Positions 35,980 through 48,820 of a DNA stretch of 64,000 nucleotides are shown piece after piece. How positions within the stretch are numbered: the first letter of the stretch is position 1; each line of letters starts with the position of its first letter. Source of the DNA: Holacanthus passer (Eukaryota; Chordata; Actinopteri; Pomacanthidae); contig JAFREQ010000063.1 in the NCBI GenBank assembly GCA_025331565.1, positions 186,001 to 250,000 of the forward strand, in the 5' to 3' direction. A model generated the notes under the pieces. That model ran no database searches. It saw only the letters and a program-made list of their open reading frames with translations, and was not told the origin of the DNA. The translations under genes and the position numbers were made by a program.

Positions 35980-37614
35980 GTAAGATGTGTTTGATCATGT
36001 CAAATATGGACTTTTATGTTGGTGTTGGTTTCAAGGCTTCACCGGCTGAAACATGTAGAGTTGGCACAAAATAAAATGCAAGCTTTTTAAATTAAATTTT
36101 ACATACAAAGAAATGTAACATGGATTCATCTTTTCTATAACCTTAAATCCAATGAGAACTTTTTAATTGTAAAAAGAGATTCATTATTTTGGCAAGTATG
36201 GCATCCCTGCTCATCAGCCAAGCATCAGCATTACTAACTAAAAAAGAACAAATTAGGTTCAGCAGCGTGCAACACAACACACAGGGACATGAAAACAGAT
36301 GAGATGCTTTCAATACATGTTTTTAATCGATGACAGGTCACATAATGCATCCATTTTTCTTTTAAGTTAACAAGACTCCCCACCGTCCCTGAACACACCG
36401 GGGCTGCTGATGTGTTCACAACACAACATTTCACAAACACAAGTGCATCATTTTCACACCCATATCTTTATACTCTCCCAAGGCACAAGCCCAAGCATAT
36501 CTACAACATGTTCTATGGTTCATAATAGACTCATTTACAATGCATCAACCATCCTGTGAGGGTTAGCAGGCAAAAGAGAAAGAAAAAAGCAAACTACAAT
36601 CAAACGCCTTCATCCAGGTTGTAGTTCCCTCAGTCTCATTCTGGCACGTGATGATGAGAAATGGACCCTCTTCAGTGCTTTTGTCCAGTGTTCCTCAGTC
36701 GGATTCACCAGTTCATCCTCCCGTCTATTTTTAATTATGTTCAGGTTTTGATCTCTTGAGGGTGGAGAGTATGACAGGATTGGGTGTAAATTGGGATTGT
36801 CTCAGTTGCAGGGAGGAATACACTAAAAGAGTCAAGGAGTGGCAAGACTGTATTGCTATCTGGCAATAAGATGCAATTTTAAGATAACAGGTTGTGACTT
36901 GACTTTTTGCTGATGAGGTCAAGATAACTGTGTTCTGTTTCCTCTGTCGTGTAGTGAAACGCTGAAGATGCTGCCTGTGTTTGGACCTTCTGCTTGCACA
37001 TGCATGAACAATAAAAAAAAATCATTCGTGTCTCCTCCAGAGCAGGTGCAGTGTAAGCAGGAAATGATAAATTGGCCCAGAGTCGGTTTGACTTTATTTA
37101 CAGGCGAGGAAGTGAAAATGAGAGAGTAGATAGAGGCAGAGGGGAGGCCTGTGTGCAGAGATGTTAGGGGTTAACTGCAGCAACGGCTTTTCACACTTCA
37201 CTGCTAAAATGTGGCTCTGGCACAGGCAGCCAGGCAAGAGTGAGACGAGGAGCCAGACCTAGAGAGAGCTAGTTTTGTCTATAAGCGGCTTGGGTTTTAT
37301 CTCTTTCTTCTTTGTGTAGGGTCCCTGTCGAGGTGCAGTGTCACAACTAAAGACACTTCTTATCCTCTATTAACAGACTGAGCAATGCTGCCAAGATAAA
37401 ACATGTCACCGAACATTTTACTCCAAAGGCAGGACAGATATCGGGCAACGCTGAAGGCTCATAAAAATGTAAATTCACTTAAATCTACTCGTCTCAACTG
37501 AATCTGTCCAGTAAGACGGTAATAGCCTCTTAACGTCCTGCCCATGCAAGCAGATAACAGCGTCAGCAGGTCATCGCAGTAAAGGCCATCAGTCCTGAAA
37601 GCCAGGGGAGGAAA

Positions 37615-37882
37615 GTGCATTTACTCAAGTACTGTGCTTAAGTACATTTATGAGATACTTGTACTTTTCTATTGCAGGAAGAGTATTTTGATTATGCAAC
37701 TTTATATTCTACTCCGCTACATTTGAGAAAGAAATATTGTACTTTTTATTGCAAACCATATGAGAAGTGTATGATGCAGTGGTTAAATAGTTCTTTTACT
37801 TGCAATGTAGTAATTTTAGACTATGGTATTTCGGCAGTACTTTAACTTCAGTAAAGGATCTGAATACTTCTTCCACCAGTGC
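37615..37882. repeat. dispersed teleost repeat (TACATTTACTCAAGTA family), internally deleted
   Basis: Begins GTGCATTTACTCAAGTACTG, has CTACTCCGCTACATTTGAG, and ends AGTAAAGGATCTGAATACTT then CTTCCACCAGTG. Both ends are present but the middle is short relative to the copies at 44,085 and 54,045. Confidence 0.7.
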
Positions 37883-38194
37883 TGAAAGCAGAAGTGATCT
37901 GGCTTCCTGCAGGGTTTGAACCTTTTTGCGTCTCTTAGTCTGTTAAAATAAACTGTGAGCATGTTTATCAGAGATAAAGGCTGTGGCTTATATGAAAGCC
38001 TTTGTGGAAAGAGATTACACTCGTCTGCTATGAATAATCTGCTTCTTCAACTGTGACATGTTTAGCTGTTGTTTATTTGTTAGGACAGTGGTTCCCAATC
38101 TTTTCTGTCAAGTGTGTCAAATGAAAGGGCGGACTGAATTATAAACTGGATGCCATTTAACGCTTTTATTAGTATTCAATCTTTGTTCTGAAAA

Positions 38195-38660
38195 AGTAGG
38201 GGTGTGTAAAACTTCAATAAAAACAGAATGCAGTCATTTGCAAACAAACTGAAAAAGGTTTTACAAAGTGTTCCTGAGTCCATGTATTAATCTCCTTTAT
38301 AAAATCATATGTTCACAAAGTGGTGAACCTTTCTCTATCCTCTCTTGTGATTGACTGAGTCTTTCCAGGATGAACCTTTCATACCCAATCATGATACTAT
38401 CACCTGTTACCAATGAACCTGATTACCTGGGGAATGATCCAAACAGGTGTTTTCAATCAGTCCACAACTTTCACAGTCTTTTGTTGCTCCTGTCCCAACT
38501 TGTTTGAAACATGTTGCTGCCATCAAATTCAGAATAAACAGATATTTACAAAAATCAATGAATGAGGTCAAATATTAAATATATTGTTTTTTGTACTGTT
38601 TTCAATGGAGTATATGTCAATAAGGGTGAGCAAATTAGGCAAACATTAGTTAGGAAAAAC
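38195..38660. mobile_element. MITE-like element with terminal inverted repeats
   Basis: The left end ACAGAATGCAGTCATTTGCAA is partly mirrored on the right by TTTTCAATGGAGTATATG and GAGCAAAT. The interior holds AACAGGTGTTTTCAATCAGT, CCTGTCCCAACTTGTTTG and GCTGCCATCAAATTC. I recognise this as a widespread fish element whose ends read GTTGGGACG...GAATTGGGGTT in intact copies. No coding capacity. Confidence 0.55.
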
Positions 38661-39131
38661 ATCCAGATAAATAAATGTATACCTGTATTTGAAATACATT
38701 AAATACATATATGATGCCTCACTAAGTTCTGACAAATTCTTTAGCAACAGCATGACTCGAAATGACGAATAATAAACGTGTCAGCAAACTGTATCAGTCA
38801 CAGTCATATGAGAACTGATTTCATGATGCTGTTCAGATTCAGGTTACAGTTCATGATCTCTGTCACAGGCCTTTATTTCATTCTTCTATTGTTTTTAAAG
38901 TAATTGCAGTGATGCGTAACTGCTGTCACGTGAAAAACTGGATCCTCTTTTGTTGTGAACAGAAATGAAACTCTCAGGGATGTTTGAGCGACAGGGTCAG
39001 TTTGTAATTTCAGTTTTTCAGAAATTCTTGACGAGAAATCACAAAACATCCCCGTTAAACCCACCTTTAAATTTTCAAATTTTCTATTACCTCATGTTCT
39101 GTCTCCTTTTCAGGACGTGGTCACCTCTGAG

Positions 39132-42100
39132 ATGATGGAGGACGTAAACGGGCTTGATCCTGTGATGGAGGAGGGTGAGATGGACGTTCAGATCAGACAA
39201 ACCAAAGCTCAGCCACAAGCCAACAACGTCACACGAAGCTGGTCAAATGGTAACAGCTGCTTCTTTATTCATATTTGGTTAAAAATCTCAGCGTCATATT
39301 TGTGCAAGAGGCCAGAGGACTCACATGTGGCAGTTTACTTGAGCATGGATGTTTTATGATGTTTAATGAAAGGCTAACAAACTAATTGATCAATCTAAAT
39401 TTTGTCCACATAATCATATACAGAGATGACATTACTTATTATATAATATGACTTTTTTTCATCTTTCTGACTTTTCTTTTCACCTTGAATAAATTCTGAA
39501 ACAGTTTAGGAAACAAAAGTATTAAATATGCGTACCAGTCAAAATTACACTAAAGATGTTACAGCTGCTTGCCTCATGAACTTTGCCCTGCGATGCTTGT
39601 TCTGGACATCTTTAAGTTCGTCTCATGAAAGTATAACAGATCTAATCTTAGATTTCCTCATGAACAACCCTGCTGTACACTGTACCAGTTCTTGTAGCCC
39701 ACCGCATTAGAGAAGGATTATCACCATGCAGTCGCTCACATGCTTCAGATTCCAGTGAACTTAAAGATCTTTTAACTAATTTAACACTCATTATTTCCCC
39801 TTAAGTAGCTTTAAAATCAGGGGCCATCATCTTATTACACACTGTCTGGCAATTCTGTCTCAGCTTTGTTCCAACTGATTATTGAAGTTATATCATCTTT
39901 ACAGTGAGTGAAATGTTTAAATGCAAAATTGCAAGAACGGTCGCACCAGTCTGTTCAATGTCCTGGGCCATAATTTTATACACATTCCCCAAATAAAGCT
40001 TAGTATACTTCTGTAGTATTGATAAATAATTGGCTGCACAGAATGAGTTTTTGACTGGCCCACCTTAAGTCAGTGAGGTTTGAGCTATTCATATTTGACT
40101 GGTCTGATTTTGTGCTTCTGTGTTGTTTTTAGTTTCTATTTCAATGCTTTTGACAGCTCAGCAGCTTTTCACTGCTGACATGTACAAAGTGTTTCTTCTA
40201 ATTTTGTACCTCAATTTTTTCCCTAAAATTCTGAAACATTTCCTCACGTACTGAAAACCACTGTTATTGCTGGGTGAATTTTCAGGGTAGTTTCAGGGTA
40301 AATGCCACTAATCTTCCACTGGATCAATGCAGAGCTGGTCAGGTCTAATAGGATGAATAATTATTTTTATCTCTCAGGCAACTAAACTGTTAAAGACTCA
40401 TGACTCAGCTGATGATTAATTTCTCATATAACTACTGGGGACTGATGACGTTTTTGATGTTTGTGAGTGTGTTTTTTAATGGTTTCAATGGGGATGGCTG
40501 AACATCCTCTAGGTTTCTTGTTGTCACTTAATATGTTCAGTTAAAGATTTTAAAAAAAAAAAAAAAATTGGTAAAGATGAAAGTTGAGAGTGTTTCAGAC
40601 AAGTGCAGGTTCTTGTCACGCTTCTAGTTTCAGCATTTATGTGATGATCTTTCTCTCTCGATCTCAGGTCAGTGTGTTCTGGCAGTACCGAGCTGTTCAG
40701 CACTAAACCCCAGCTTTGATCTGTCTCTGTGTCGGACCAAGCTGGAGAATAATGGCTTCCAGGTCAGAACACACACATACACACACACACATTCTAATTA
40801 TCTTTTGTGCCACTGCAAAAATTCAGATTTATTTATGTGAATCTGTGCTTCATTGTTTATCCTGTTAGATTCCCATCGGAGACATGGAGGTTCCACTGAA
40901 GACGGCTCTGGACGTTCCCTCAGTCAGGAGATACATGGTTTTCAACTCGGCTCTTTTCCATTTTATATTGGCACCGGTATGATCTCTTAACAACTATTCA
41001 TACTGGTGATATCATTCTCTCTCTGTTCATCTGAAGCTTTAACTTTTTGTAATAAAGTTTGGGAACAGATGGTCAAAATCACAGGTGATATCCAGCCTTT
41101 TATTCCCACATTTGAGCCAATCCACAAAAACGCAGTAACCACCCATGTCTAATCTAAGCTAATCGGATACTGGAGGTAGTTTCATAACTATCATACAAAC
41201 ATGAGTGTGGTGTCAAACCTCTCATCTAAAGTGTTTCTTTAATGCTTGTTGCAGATGAATATTTGACGGCCTCTCCTCTCCCTCCACCAGGTGCTGTACG
41301 TGGTGGTGTGGTGTGCCGTCTTCTCCACCCTTCACCTGTACTTCACCGTCAGCGACTACTGGGTCCTCTGTCTCTGTGTCAGCCTGGTCTCCATCTTCCT
41401 CACCACCGCCATCATCTTCATCCTCCATCACAAAAGCAAGGAGGTAAAGATGAGTTTATCCTTCATATTAATTACCTGACTTTGGATTCATCTGAAGAGG
41501 GTTTCTGAAATTTTCTGAAATGCGAAATAATTCTCAAACTCGTTGTCTGTTTCTGTGTCAGCTCAACATAAACGTAGACGTTCGGTTGATCCAGGTGAAT
41601 GAGAGGATGGTGAAGCACAAGCTGCTGGTGGCCGTGGGCGACTGGGTGCAGAACTGCACCGGAAACATGCAGGTCATTCCTATAAAATCACCTGAAACAG
41701 TGACAGTATGAGGTTCAATATGTGCCAGAAGTGAACTAAGCTCTTTGTGCAATACTTTTGTTCATGTCTAGTAGTTGTCTTGTTTCTTAGTTTTTAATTT
41801 TTGTGTCATGGAAGAGCATCATCAAGGTGAAGATAATGGGGAGAACAATATGACAGTGAGGGTGATAAATGAAGAAGAATGATAACACCATGGGGTTAAT
41901 GACACTGCAAGATGACAATTAAAACACCTTATCAGCAGGTATAACAACACAACAATGACAAAGCAAGAACGATACAGTAACGGCCTGTCGGTCTACAAAG
42001 CAGTAGAAAGTAGTAAAATATGCAAATCCAATTCTTTATAGTACCATACATCAAAAAGTCAAAGCACATTTACTCAAATTTTATTCTGACATGTTTGTGA

Positions 42101-43609
42101 TCCCCACTAGATTGTAAATTAAAGTTGTGTGGGGTTCAGACAATCGATCAGTAGATGTTTTTGATGATCAGAATTTAGTGATCAAAGGGCAACAAGAAAA
42201 AGCTGGAACTGGGGTCACAAAGACAAAACAGCACAAAATTCATCTTCAAGATCTGCCAGCAATTCAGGGAATAGATAGACGAAAGGTCGTATAGTATATA
42301 CTCACACAGAGAAAGGGAAGATCATTTCACCTGAATTTGAGACGCGGGTGGTGATTTAGTGGTCTGGAACAAAACTGGTACATCAGTAAGGGACATCAGT
42401 AGTGAACAACAAATTGAATAATTTCGCTTTGGCAGCTGCTAACGCTGCTGTATTTATCTCTGTGTGTGTCTCTGCAGCTGTACTTTGTGTATTGGGACAT
42501 GTCTCGCTGTCTGAGGGCACTGACTGAAACTTTAGAGGAGCGCAGCTTTGTGGCGAACGACACCCAGGTGAGGGAGTCCAGTACATCTGTCGCTGTTTGT
42601 TCTCCCGCTGCTTTATCGATTTTCTCCTGTGCACCCATGTTAGTCCTCCCTCAAAATCAATGGAAACATAATTCTAGATGCTTTTCAGAGGATATTTATT
42701 TCTGGATTTCAGGCGAACAGAAGTTTAGCCTTTGAAGGATAGAATCACATATCATAGCTCTCTTTGTTGCAAGTTAAAATGATCCAGTCAATGTCACATT
42801 CTCACCAGAACAAACTGAAGAAGAAAATGTCCCACCTCGTCCTCGTGAGCGAGGTAGCGCCCGTTGACCCCGAGGTCGGGGAGTCAGATGCGGAGCAGGG
42901 CTCAGATGAACAGAGGCCTCTGCTGAGCAACGAGGAGACGAGCTGCAGTACCTCAACCAGTCAGCGGGAGGACGCCAACATCACCACCAACTACAGCCTC
43001 ATTCCTGAAGCATCGTTACCTGCTCAGGTAAAGAGACATGATGCATGATTCCCCACACTGAGGGAATTTATATTAGAGCCTGACTAACATATCAGCAGAA
43101 TTGTTTTATTATACAAATCAGAATTAGCACATATGCAAAAAAAAAATTTGCATGTAAACTGCATTAATAACAGGCTAACTGATTGGGTAATTTTTTTTAA
43201 AAAAGGTGGGAGATAAAGTGACATTCAAAAAATACAAAATTCACAAAACTCCTGCCTCCTTGTGTTTGAGTATATGAAGTTTGTTCTTTTGTATGTTTCA
43301 TTATAGCTTGTAGTTTCAGTGCCACCATCAAACTTGTCTTTACTCTATTATTCTTCCATACAGGCACAGTGTACACGTGTGCCTCTTCATTCTCGGGGTG
43401 AAAGCAGGTTACTACAACTCCTAAGTGTTTGTGTTCTTGTGTCGCAGGCTAAAGCCCACCAGCTTCTGATGACTTACAGTGCAGCTTATGTGAAGCTGCT
43501 GGTGTCTGAGAGGCTGTCGGGACGCCATCGCCTCCTTCCCCGGAGGAATCACTGCACCACCGCCCATTTCTGCCTCTGCCAGTACATCAAGCAGAAGATC
43601 CTCCGATAA
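39132..43609 (+). CDS. tmem268: transmembrane protein 268
   Basis: Eight coding exons: 39132-39249, 40668-40762, 40869-40976, 41291-41443, 41562-41672, 42478-42567, 42809-43027, 43448-43609; all GT-AG, 1,056 nt, 351 aa (human 342). The family has two adjacent membrane helices. Here they span roughly residues 95-160, within LFHFILAPVLYVVVWCAVF and WVLCLCVSLVSIFLTTAIIF, joined by a short loop (TLHLYFTVSDY) and followed by basic HHKSKE. The C-terminal half is a soluble domain (VDVRLIQVNERMVKHKLLV, LYFVYWDMSRC, YVKLLVSERLSGR). The start is the first of two ATGs (MMEDVNG) after an acceptor ending at 39,113. A probable poly(A) signal ATTAAA lies at 44013-44018. In human the protein is reported to bind integrin beta-4; its biochemical role is unclear. 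Confidence 0.93.
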
Positions 43610-44035
43610 CAGAGCTGTCAAACCAGGAAGCTGGTGCACGGTGGACTACACTTTTTTTTGAAGACACCTTTGCTTCGCATGCGTTCTGTTGGACAGACAT
43701 GTCAGAGCAAACATGGACTAGGTGACATGTTGAAGGACATTTTGATCAAATGAAGGAGCTGTCTGGTTTCTCTGTTCCTCAGGCTGTTTGTCCAGCCCGC
43801 AGGACGCTGCACCTCTGCTGCTGTTTTCACGCCAGCTCTGTGTTTGCACCACCTGGATCCTTGTCCATTTGGTCCCAACAATCTCTGCACCCTGCCAGAT
43901 GCTGTCACGCTGAGAACACACTCAGGTCTATTCCAGCTACTGTAAAACAACATTTGTACTCTTGTACACAGTCAGGACCTTTGTCACTGCTGTTTAAATT
44001 ATTTGCACAAATATTAAATAGTGATTCCTGTGATT
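43610..44035 (+). other. tmem268: tmem268 3' UTR
   Basis: From the stop codon to just past ATTAAA at 44013-44018. No other signal seen before the repeat that begins near 44,085. Confidence 0.5.
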
Positions 44036-44084
44036 TGATGAAATGAACTCCACAGTATTTGTCTTTGTGGTTGAACTGAAGGCA

Positions 44085-45017
44085 GCAGTGGAAAGTCTCC
44101 TGTACTAAGGTACAGTTTTGAGGTACTTTACTTGAGTATTTCTATGTTATGCTACGTAGTACATCTACTTAACTACAATTCAGAGGGAAATATTGTACTT
44201 GTTACTCCACAACATTTATCTTACAGCTATAGATATGACTTTTCAGATTTTCACTTTTCAAGATTTTACATTAAAACACATGATAAACTCTGAGACGCCA
44301 GAGCGCCTGCTGCCATTTGTCTGCACCCCAGTTCCTATGTTTTTGTGCATAGTTGAGTCGCTTGGCCTTGGTTTCCATGTCGGAGGTTTGGCTTTTGGAC
44401 AGTAGATGGGTCTGCTGCACTAGGTTTCCTTGGCTGACCACTGCGTCTACAATCCTCAACATTGCCTGTTTCTTTGTGCTTCTTCAAAAGAGCTTGAACA
44501 GCACATCTTGAAACCCCAGTCTGCTTTGAAATCTTTGTCTGGGAGAGACCTTGCTGATGCAGTATAACCACCTTGTGTCTTGTTGCTGTGCTCAGTCTTG
44601 ACATGGTGTATGACCTGTGGCATGAAACTGTCTTCCACAGCCTCACCTCGGTAGCAGAGTTTGGCTGCTCCTCACCCAGTTTTAAGCCTCCTACACAGCT
44701 GTTTCTGTTTCAGTTAATGACTGTGTTTCTACCTACATGTGAAATTGATGATCATTAGCACCTGTTTGGTATAATTGGTTGATCATACACCTGACTATGA
44801 TCCTACAAAATCCCTGACTTTGTGCAAGAGTACCAATAAGAATTGATGCTGGTTTGAAAGCAAAGGGTAGTAACACCCAATATCGATTTGATTTAGATTT
44901 TTCTTTTCCCTCTGAAATGTAGTGAATTATTGGTATTAAGTAACAAATTGGAAATGCAAGTAAGGTACAAGTACATTAAATTTGTACTTAAGTACAGTTG
45001 TACTTTCCACCACTGGA
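44085..45017. repeat. dispersed teleost repeat (TACATTTACTCAAGTA family) split by a Tc1 insertion
   Basis: The left part (44,085-44,288) reads GCAGTGGAAAGT ... GAGGTACTTTACTTGAGTA ... TTGTTACTCCACAACATTTA ... TTACATTAAAACACATGATAA. The right part (about 44,920-45,017) ends TACTTAAGTACAGTTGTACT then TTCCACCACTGGAG. The two parts belong to one family copy and flank the Tc1-like sequence. Confidence 0.7.
44289..44905 (-). mobile_element. Tc1/mariner deletion derivative
   Basis: The minus-strand frame from about 44,604 encodes the paired-like helix-turn-helix of a Tc1 transposase: SRLSTATRHKVVILHQQGLS, KISKQTGVSRCAVQALLKKH, NVEDCRRSGQPRK. It then jumps over the first catalytic region to a PSTVQKPNLRHGNQ segment, with KAKRLNYAQKHRNWG continuing in a shifted frame before ending. 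The downstream sequence CACCCAATATCGATTTGATT is typical of Tc1 ends in fish. Most of the DDE catalytic domain is missing, so the copy is dead. Confidence 0.75.
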
Positions 45018-45654
45018 GTTTGAATGCAGGAAAGCATGAAGGGAAAGAAAGAGATTTCTTTCTTGATGCAGGTGTGTAATGATGCTGAAAGATGGCGAAC
45101 ACGAATCATTGGCTTTAGTTTCCTGGTTATATTATCTCAAATGTCAGCAGCTTCAGGAGCAGCACAGCACCGTCCTTTCGTGTTCTCACACCTTTGGTTT
45201 TAATGCGTGTAGGTGGATTAGTTATCCAGGCCTTTGTGCTTGCAGGGGTCCGGGTTTATTTCCCAGCATTATTACATATTACCAGCCATTACCCATCAGT
45301 CCTGATGCTGCGGCTGAGCTGACAGCCCGGCGAGAGAGCTGCAGGATGACACAAACACAAACAGCGAGAGAGCCAGCGTGGACGACCCTGGGGAAGCTGG
45401 GTCTGTGTGATGGAGGAGAGAGCCGTGCAGCGTGAGGCCAAGTTAAATGATCTCAGAGATGCTGGGTCTCCTCGGGAGGCTAAATGGCCATCTGTGATCC
45501 TGCACACAGGCTGGCTCAGCTCCCACCTTTAGTCTCCCTCAAACCTCATTTCCTTTGGCCTGTTTGTGTCCATACATCACCTTTTACACATATTATTTAT
45601 TGGCTATAATCAATATTTTTATAATAACAATGCATCAAATATCAATGTGGAAAC

Positions 45655-45970
45655 AGTGCGACAATGGATGGTATAAAAATTCAAATGACCCTTGCTAATT
45701 AGTACTAAACACAACGTAGGTCTGCAGGTATTTAGTCATAAACCAAAATACTGGACAAACTGAAATTTTTATGTGATGATGGCACCAGAGGTGTCCTTAT
45801 TATAATTAATCCTTAGTGGAACATGAATTTTTTTAACCAAATTTCACAGTCCACCCAATAGTTGTTGAGAAATTTCACTCACAAATCTCATGGTGGCGCT
45901 GCAGAAAAAGTGAGGCACTCATTTGGATTTATCTTCTTGGGACCATGAATACCTGTATAAAATATTGCAT
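45655..45970 (+). repeat. dispersed teleost repeat (CCACCCAATAGTTGTTGAGA family), copy 1
   Basis: Contains CTAAACACAACGTAGGTCTG, ATACTGGACAAACTGAAATT, CCACCCAATAGTTGTTGAGA, CTCATGGTGGCGCTGCAG and GGGACCATGAATACCTGTA in the order known for this family. Other copies are at about 50,000-50,300 and, inverted, at 58,755-59,150. Confidence 0.65.
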
Positions 45971-47133
45971 GCCTAAATTTGAATTTATATAAGCTCTCTG
46001 TATGGAAATGCATCATTTTTATGTGGTACAGATGATGCAGGAAAACAACAGCCACCGTAACGTAGAAAAATGAGCAAACCTGCAAGAGGTCGTGCGATTA
46101 AATGCAAGATAGAGATGGTGAGAGATGCTGTAGTTCATGTTCTGACAGAGAGAGGAAAAAGAGAGAGGGAGAAAAACCGGGGCAACTATAAATAGCACCT
46201 TAGTGATGAGGGGAGAGAGGAAAGGCCACAGAGAGAGCGAGAGGATGGAGAGAGAGCGAGAGGTGAGAAACAGACCCGAAGAATGAGACGCCGCCTTCGC
46301 CAACGTGTCGTTCACAACCCAAAATTATTCTTTTATTCATTACTCAAACAACTGAAGTCAGAAAAACAACCAATGCATGTGCAACACGGCCATGAACATA
46401 ATCATAGTAATAAACCCCAAGAGAACCACACGTACACAGGTAATTTTTGGCTCTTTGAACAAGCAACCCATCGCATTTACAAGCTCAGAAACGAAAACCA
46501 AAAAAAAAAAGAAAGAAATGAAAATGAGAAACACACCTCCGAGCTGTGTTTTAAACGATTCATGTCGCTGGGAACAGGAGAGTCCTATCAGAAAGCATAC
46601 AGGGAGATGCAGCCTATGAACTCTGCATAAACTAGATATGCTGGGAGTGACACACACTCGCTGCCAGAGCCTTCTGTACAATAATACTAAACAGCACTGT
46701 GCTTCATTTACTCTTTTAACACTGAAGTATCACTGTCAATCAAATAACGACAGGGCCCGTATTTATCAAACAGCTGAAAGTGAAATTTAGGGTGTTTAGT
46801 CAAAAATCTTTCACTTTTATTCACCAACTTAACTTAAATATTTACTTAATACTGTAAATATGAATAGGTCAGTTTTAGAGTCATTGCACTAAATATCATT
46901 AATTATAATGAATAATATGCTATCTGATGTGCAAAGTAGTTTTAGTTTGAAATATTAAAGATTTCAGACAAATAGAATCAACGTAAAAGAAATTACATTT
47001 TTTACAATAAATTGATCACTTTTTTAAAAGTTACTTCCTGTAAATACAAAGAAGTCACTAAATGTTTGATAAAAAAAAAAAGTTTGATAAATACGGGTCT
47101 GGATGTGTTAATATTATACATTAGTGATAATCA

Positions 47134-47135
<2 letters not shown>

Positions 47136-47165
<30 letters not shown>
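47136..47165. repeat. (AAT)n microsatellite
   Basis: About ten AAT/ATA units in perfect tandem. Confidence 0.85.
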
Positions 47166-47166
<1 letters not shown>

Positions 47167-47471
47167 TACAGAATAAACTGTATTTATACTGTCTCTAGTT
47201 GTGTTCATTGTCAACAAACACTATCTTCATAATTTTTTATATCTCTCTGTATAATTCTTTTAAAAATATCAACCTGATAGGGACCAACAGAGGAAAAAGG
47301 GGAGGGGACATATTAATAGGTCCAGTAACTCATGTGGACAGGGGAAAGACAAAAAGAGAGAAAAGGGGACGAGAGGAAAGATTTCATAGAGCGGAAAGTG
47401 CTACAATACAATATAGGCATTAATGTTTTCCCTCTCTCTCCTATTGCAAACATTCATTTTCAGCTCTCCCA

Positions 47472-47479
47472 TGACGTCA
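47472..47479. promoter_or_regulatory. CRE-like palindrome TGACGTCA
   Basis: A perfect 8-base cAMP-response-element core, followed directly by CGTAATGG, in intergenic sequence downstream of prrt1 and tmem268. Function unknown; a match of this length can arise by chance. Confidence 0.3.
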
Positions 47480-48797
47480 CGTAATGGTTCAGACTGTAAT
47501 GTTACAGCTCTCACAGACGACAGCTGCTCAGAGCTACGCTACATTATGGAAACCATGTAGGGTCGGCCCTGACTCATCGTGTCACAACGGTGGAACAACA
47601 TTACAGGAGCTCACAGCCGCACGTCAAGCCGCTATATCAAAGACAAATGGAAACAAACCGAGGATGACATGCAGGATAATGTTGCCTCATAAGTCTAACG
47701 TTGCATTAAAGTTCATATACAGTGTCTGACTGATTAGATAGCTGAGAGATGTGCAACACAAAATAGGCCAAAACACTTGTAAAATACTTGCAAAAAAAAT
47801 ATTTGCAAACCTAAGATTCAAATACTTATCATCTAAATTTTCTTCTTTTGACATTTTTTAAAAACACACTTGTAGACATTTTAGGAAATATTCCCCCGAA
47901 CAGCTGGGGGATAAGCTATTTTTGCACTAGACGCCCATTAGATTAAATTTATATTCATCATGCACTATAAGAACTATGAATGTAAGCAGCATCTCATCTG
48001 GTCACTACAAAGTGCAATATCATCATCATCAGATATCAAATTGAAGCCAATTTCAAAGTGTCAGATAGCTGCATCAAACTAGTGATATACTGTAAATCAT
48101 AGCAGACACAGTCAATGCATGGGTAGATATTGAATAAATTAATAAATAACAGATTTTAAATAAATAAACAAACAGATAATCCATAAGTTACGTCTCATCT
48201 CATCCAGCTAAAATGTAACATACGAACAAGCGATCTCAAATAAATACTCAGTGTTTGGTTACATTAGACTCAGTCAGTCCAGTCTCCATTTGGTGTGTTA
48301 AATGTGTATTGATCACCCCCTCGAACACTTTAAATCAGTTTGACAGTCTCTTGTCGAAGTGCGTCGGCAATAATACTACTCTGTAAATCAACACTGTTTC
48401 AACATGGCACTTTTTTTTTTTTGTCGTTTTTAAAGAAGAAATCACATGTATACTTGTACTTGTACGACTAAAATGTGCATTTAAACTATCCTAAAAATAA
48501 CTCTGTGTGGGCCCGTTTGGTAGGAATATGTAAAACTGAAATACGCAGTGACCTATCCCTCTCGTCCGACTACATCATCCGTATGAATTAATCAGCATCA
48601 AATGAATTGTTAATGCAAGGAGCTTTGTTTCCCTCCTGCAGCTCATGTCTGGGTGTAAATATTAAGCGGCCGCTCTGCTAACGGCAATACTGGACCTCGT
48701 TTGACAGCTGCTTGTGTTTGTATTGAACATCAGCTGTGATTGGTTGTTTTTGGTCGTTGGTGTGTGTTTGATGGCGGCAGGTTAGGTCAGAGCTGTG

Positions 48798-48820
48798 TGT
48801 GTGTGTGTGTGTGTGTGTGT
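48798..48820. repeat. (GT)n microsatellite
   Basis: About eleven GT units, just downstream of the prrt1 stop codon, probably within its 3' UTR. Confidence 0.8.

Larger units (their letters stand above)
35980..39113 (+). other. tmem268: region upstream of the first tmem268 coding exon (putative intron 1)
   Basis: 3.1 kb with no credible exon. Contains a dispersed repeat at 37,615-37,880 and a MITE-like element at about 38,195-38,660. Confidence 0.4.

Noticed and set aside
46283..46630. A 115-codon + strand frame in the tmem268-prrt1 interval.
   Set aside because: Low-complexity N/K/E-rich composition in AT-rich sequence and no splice or family support.
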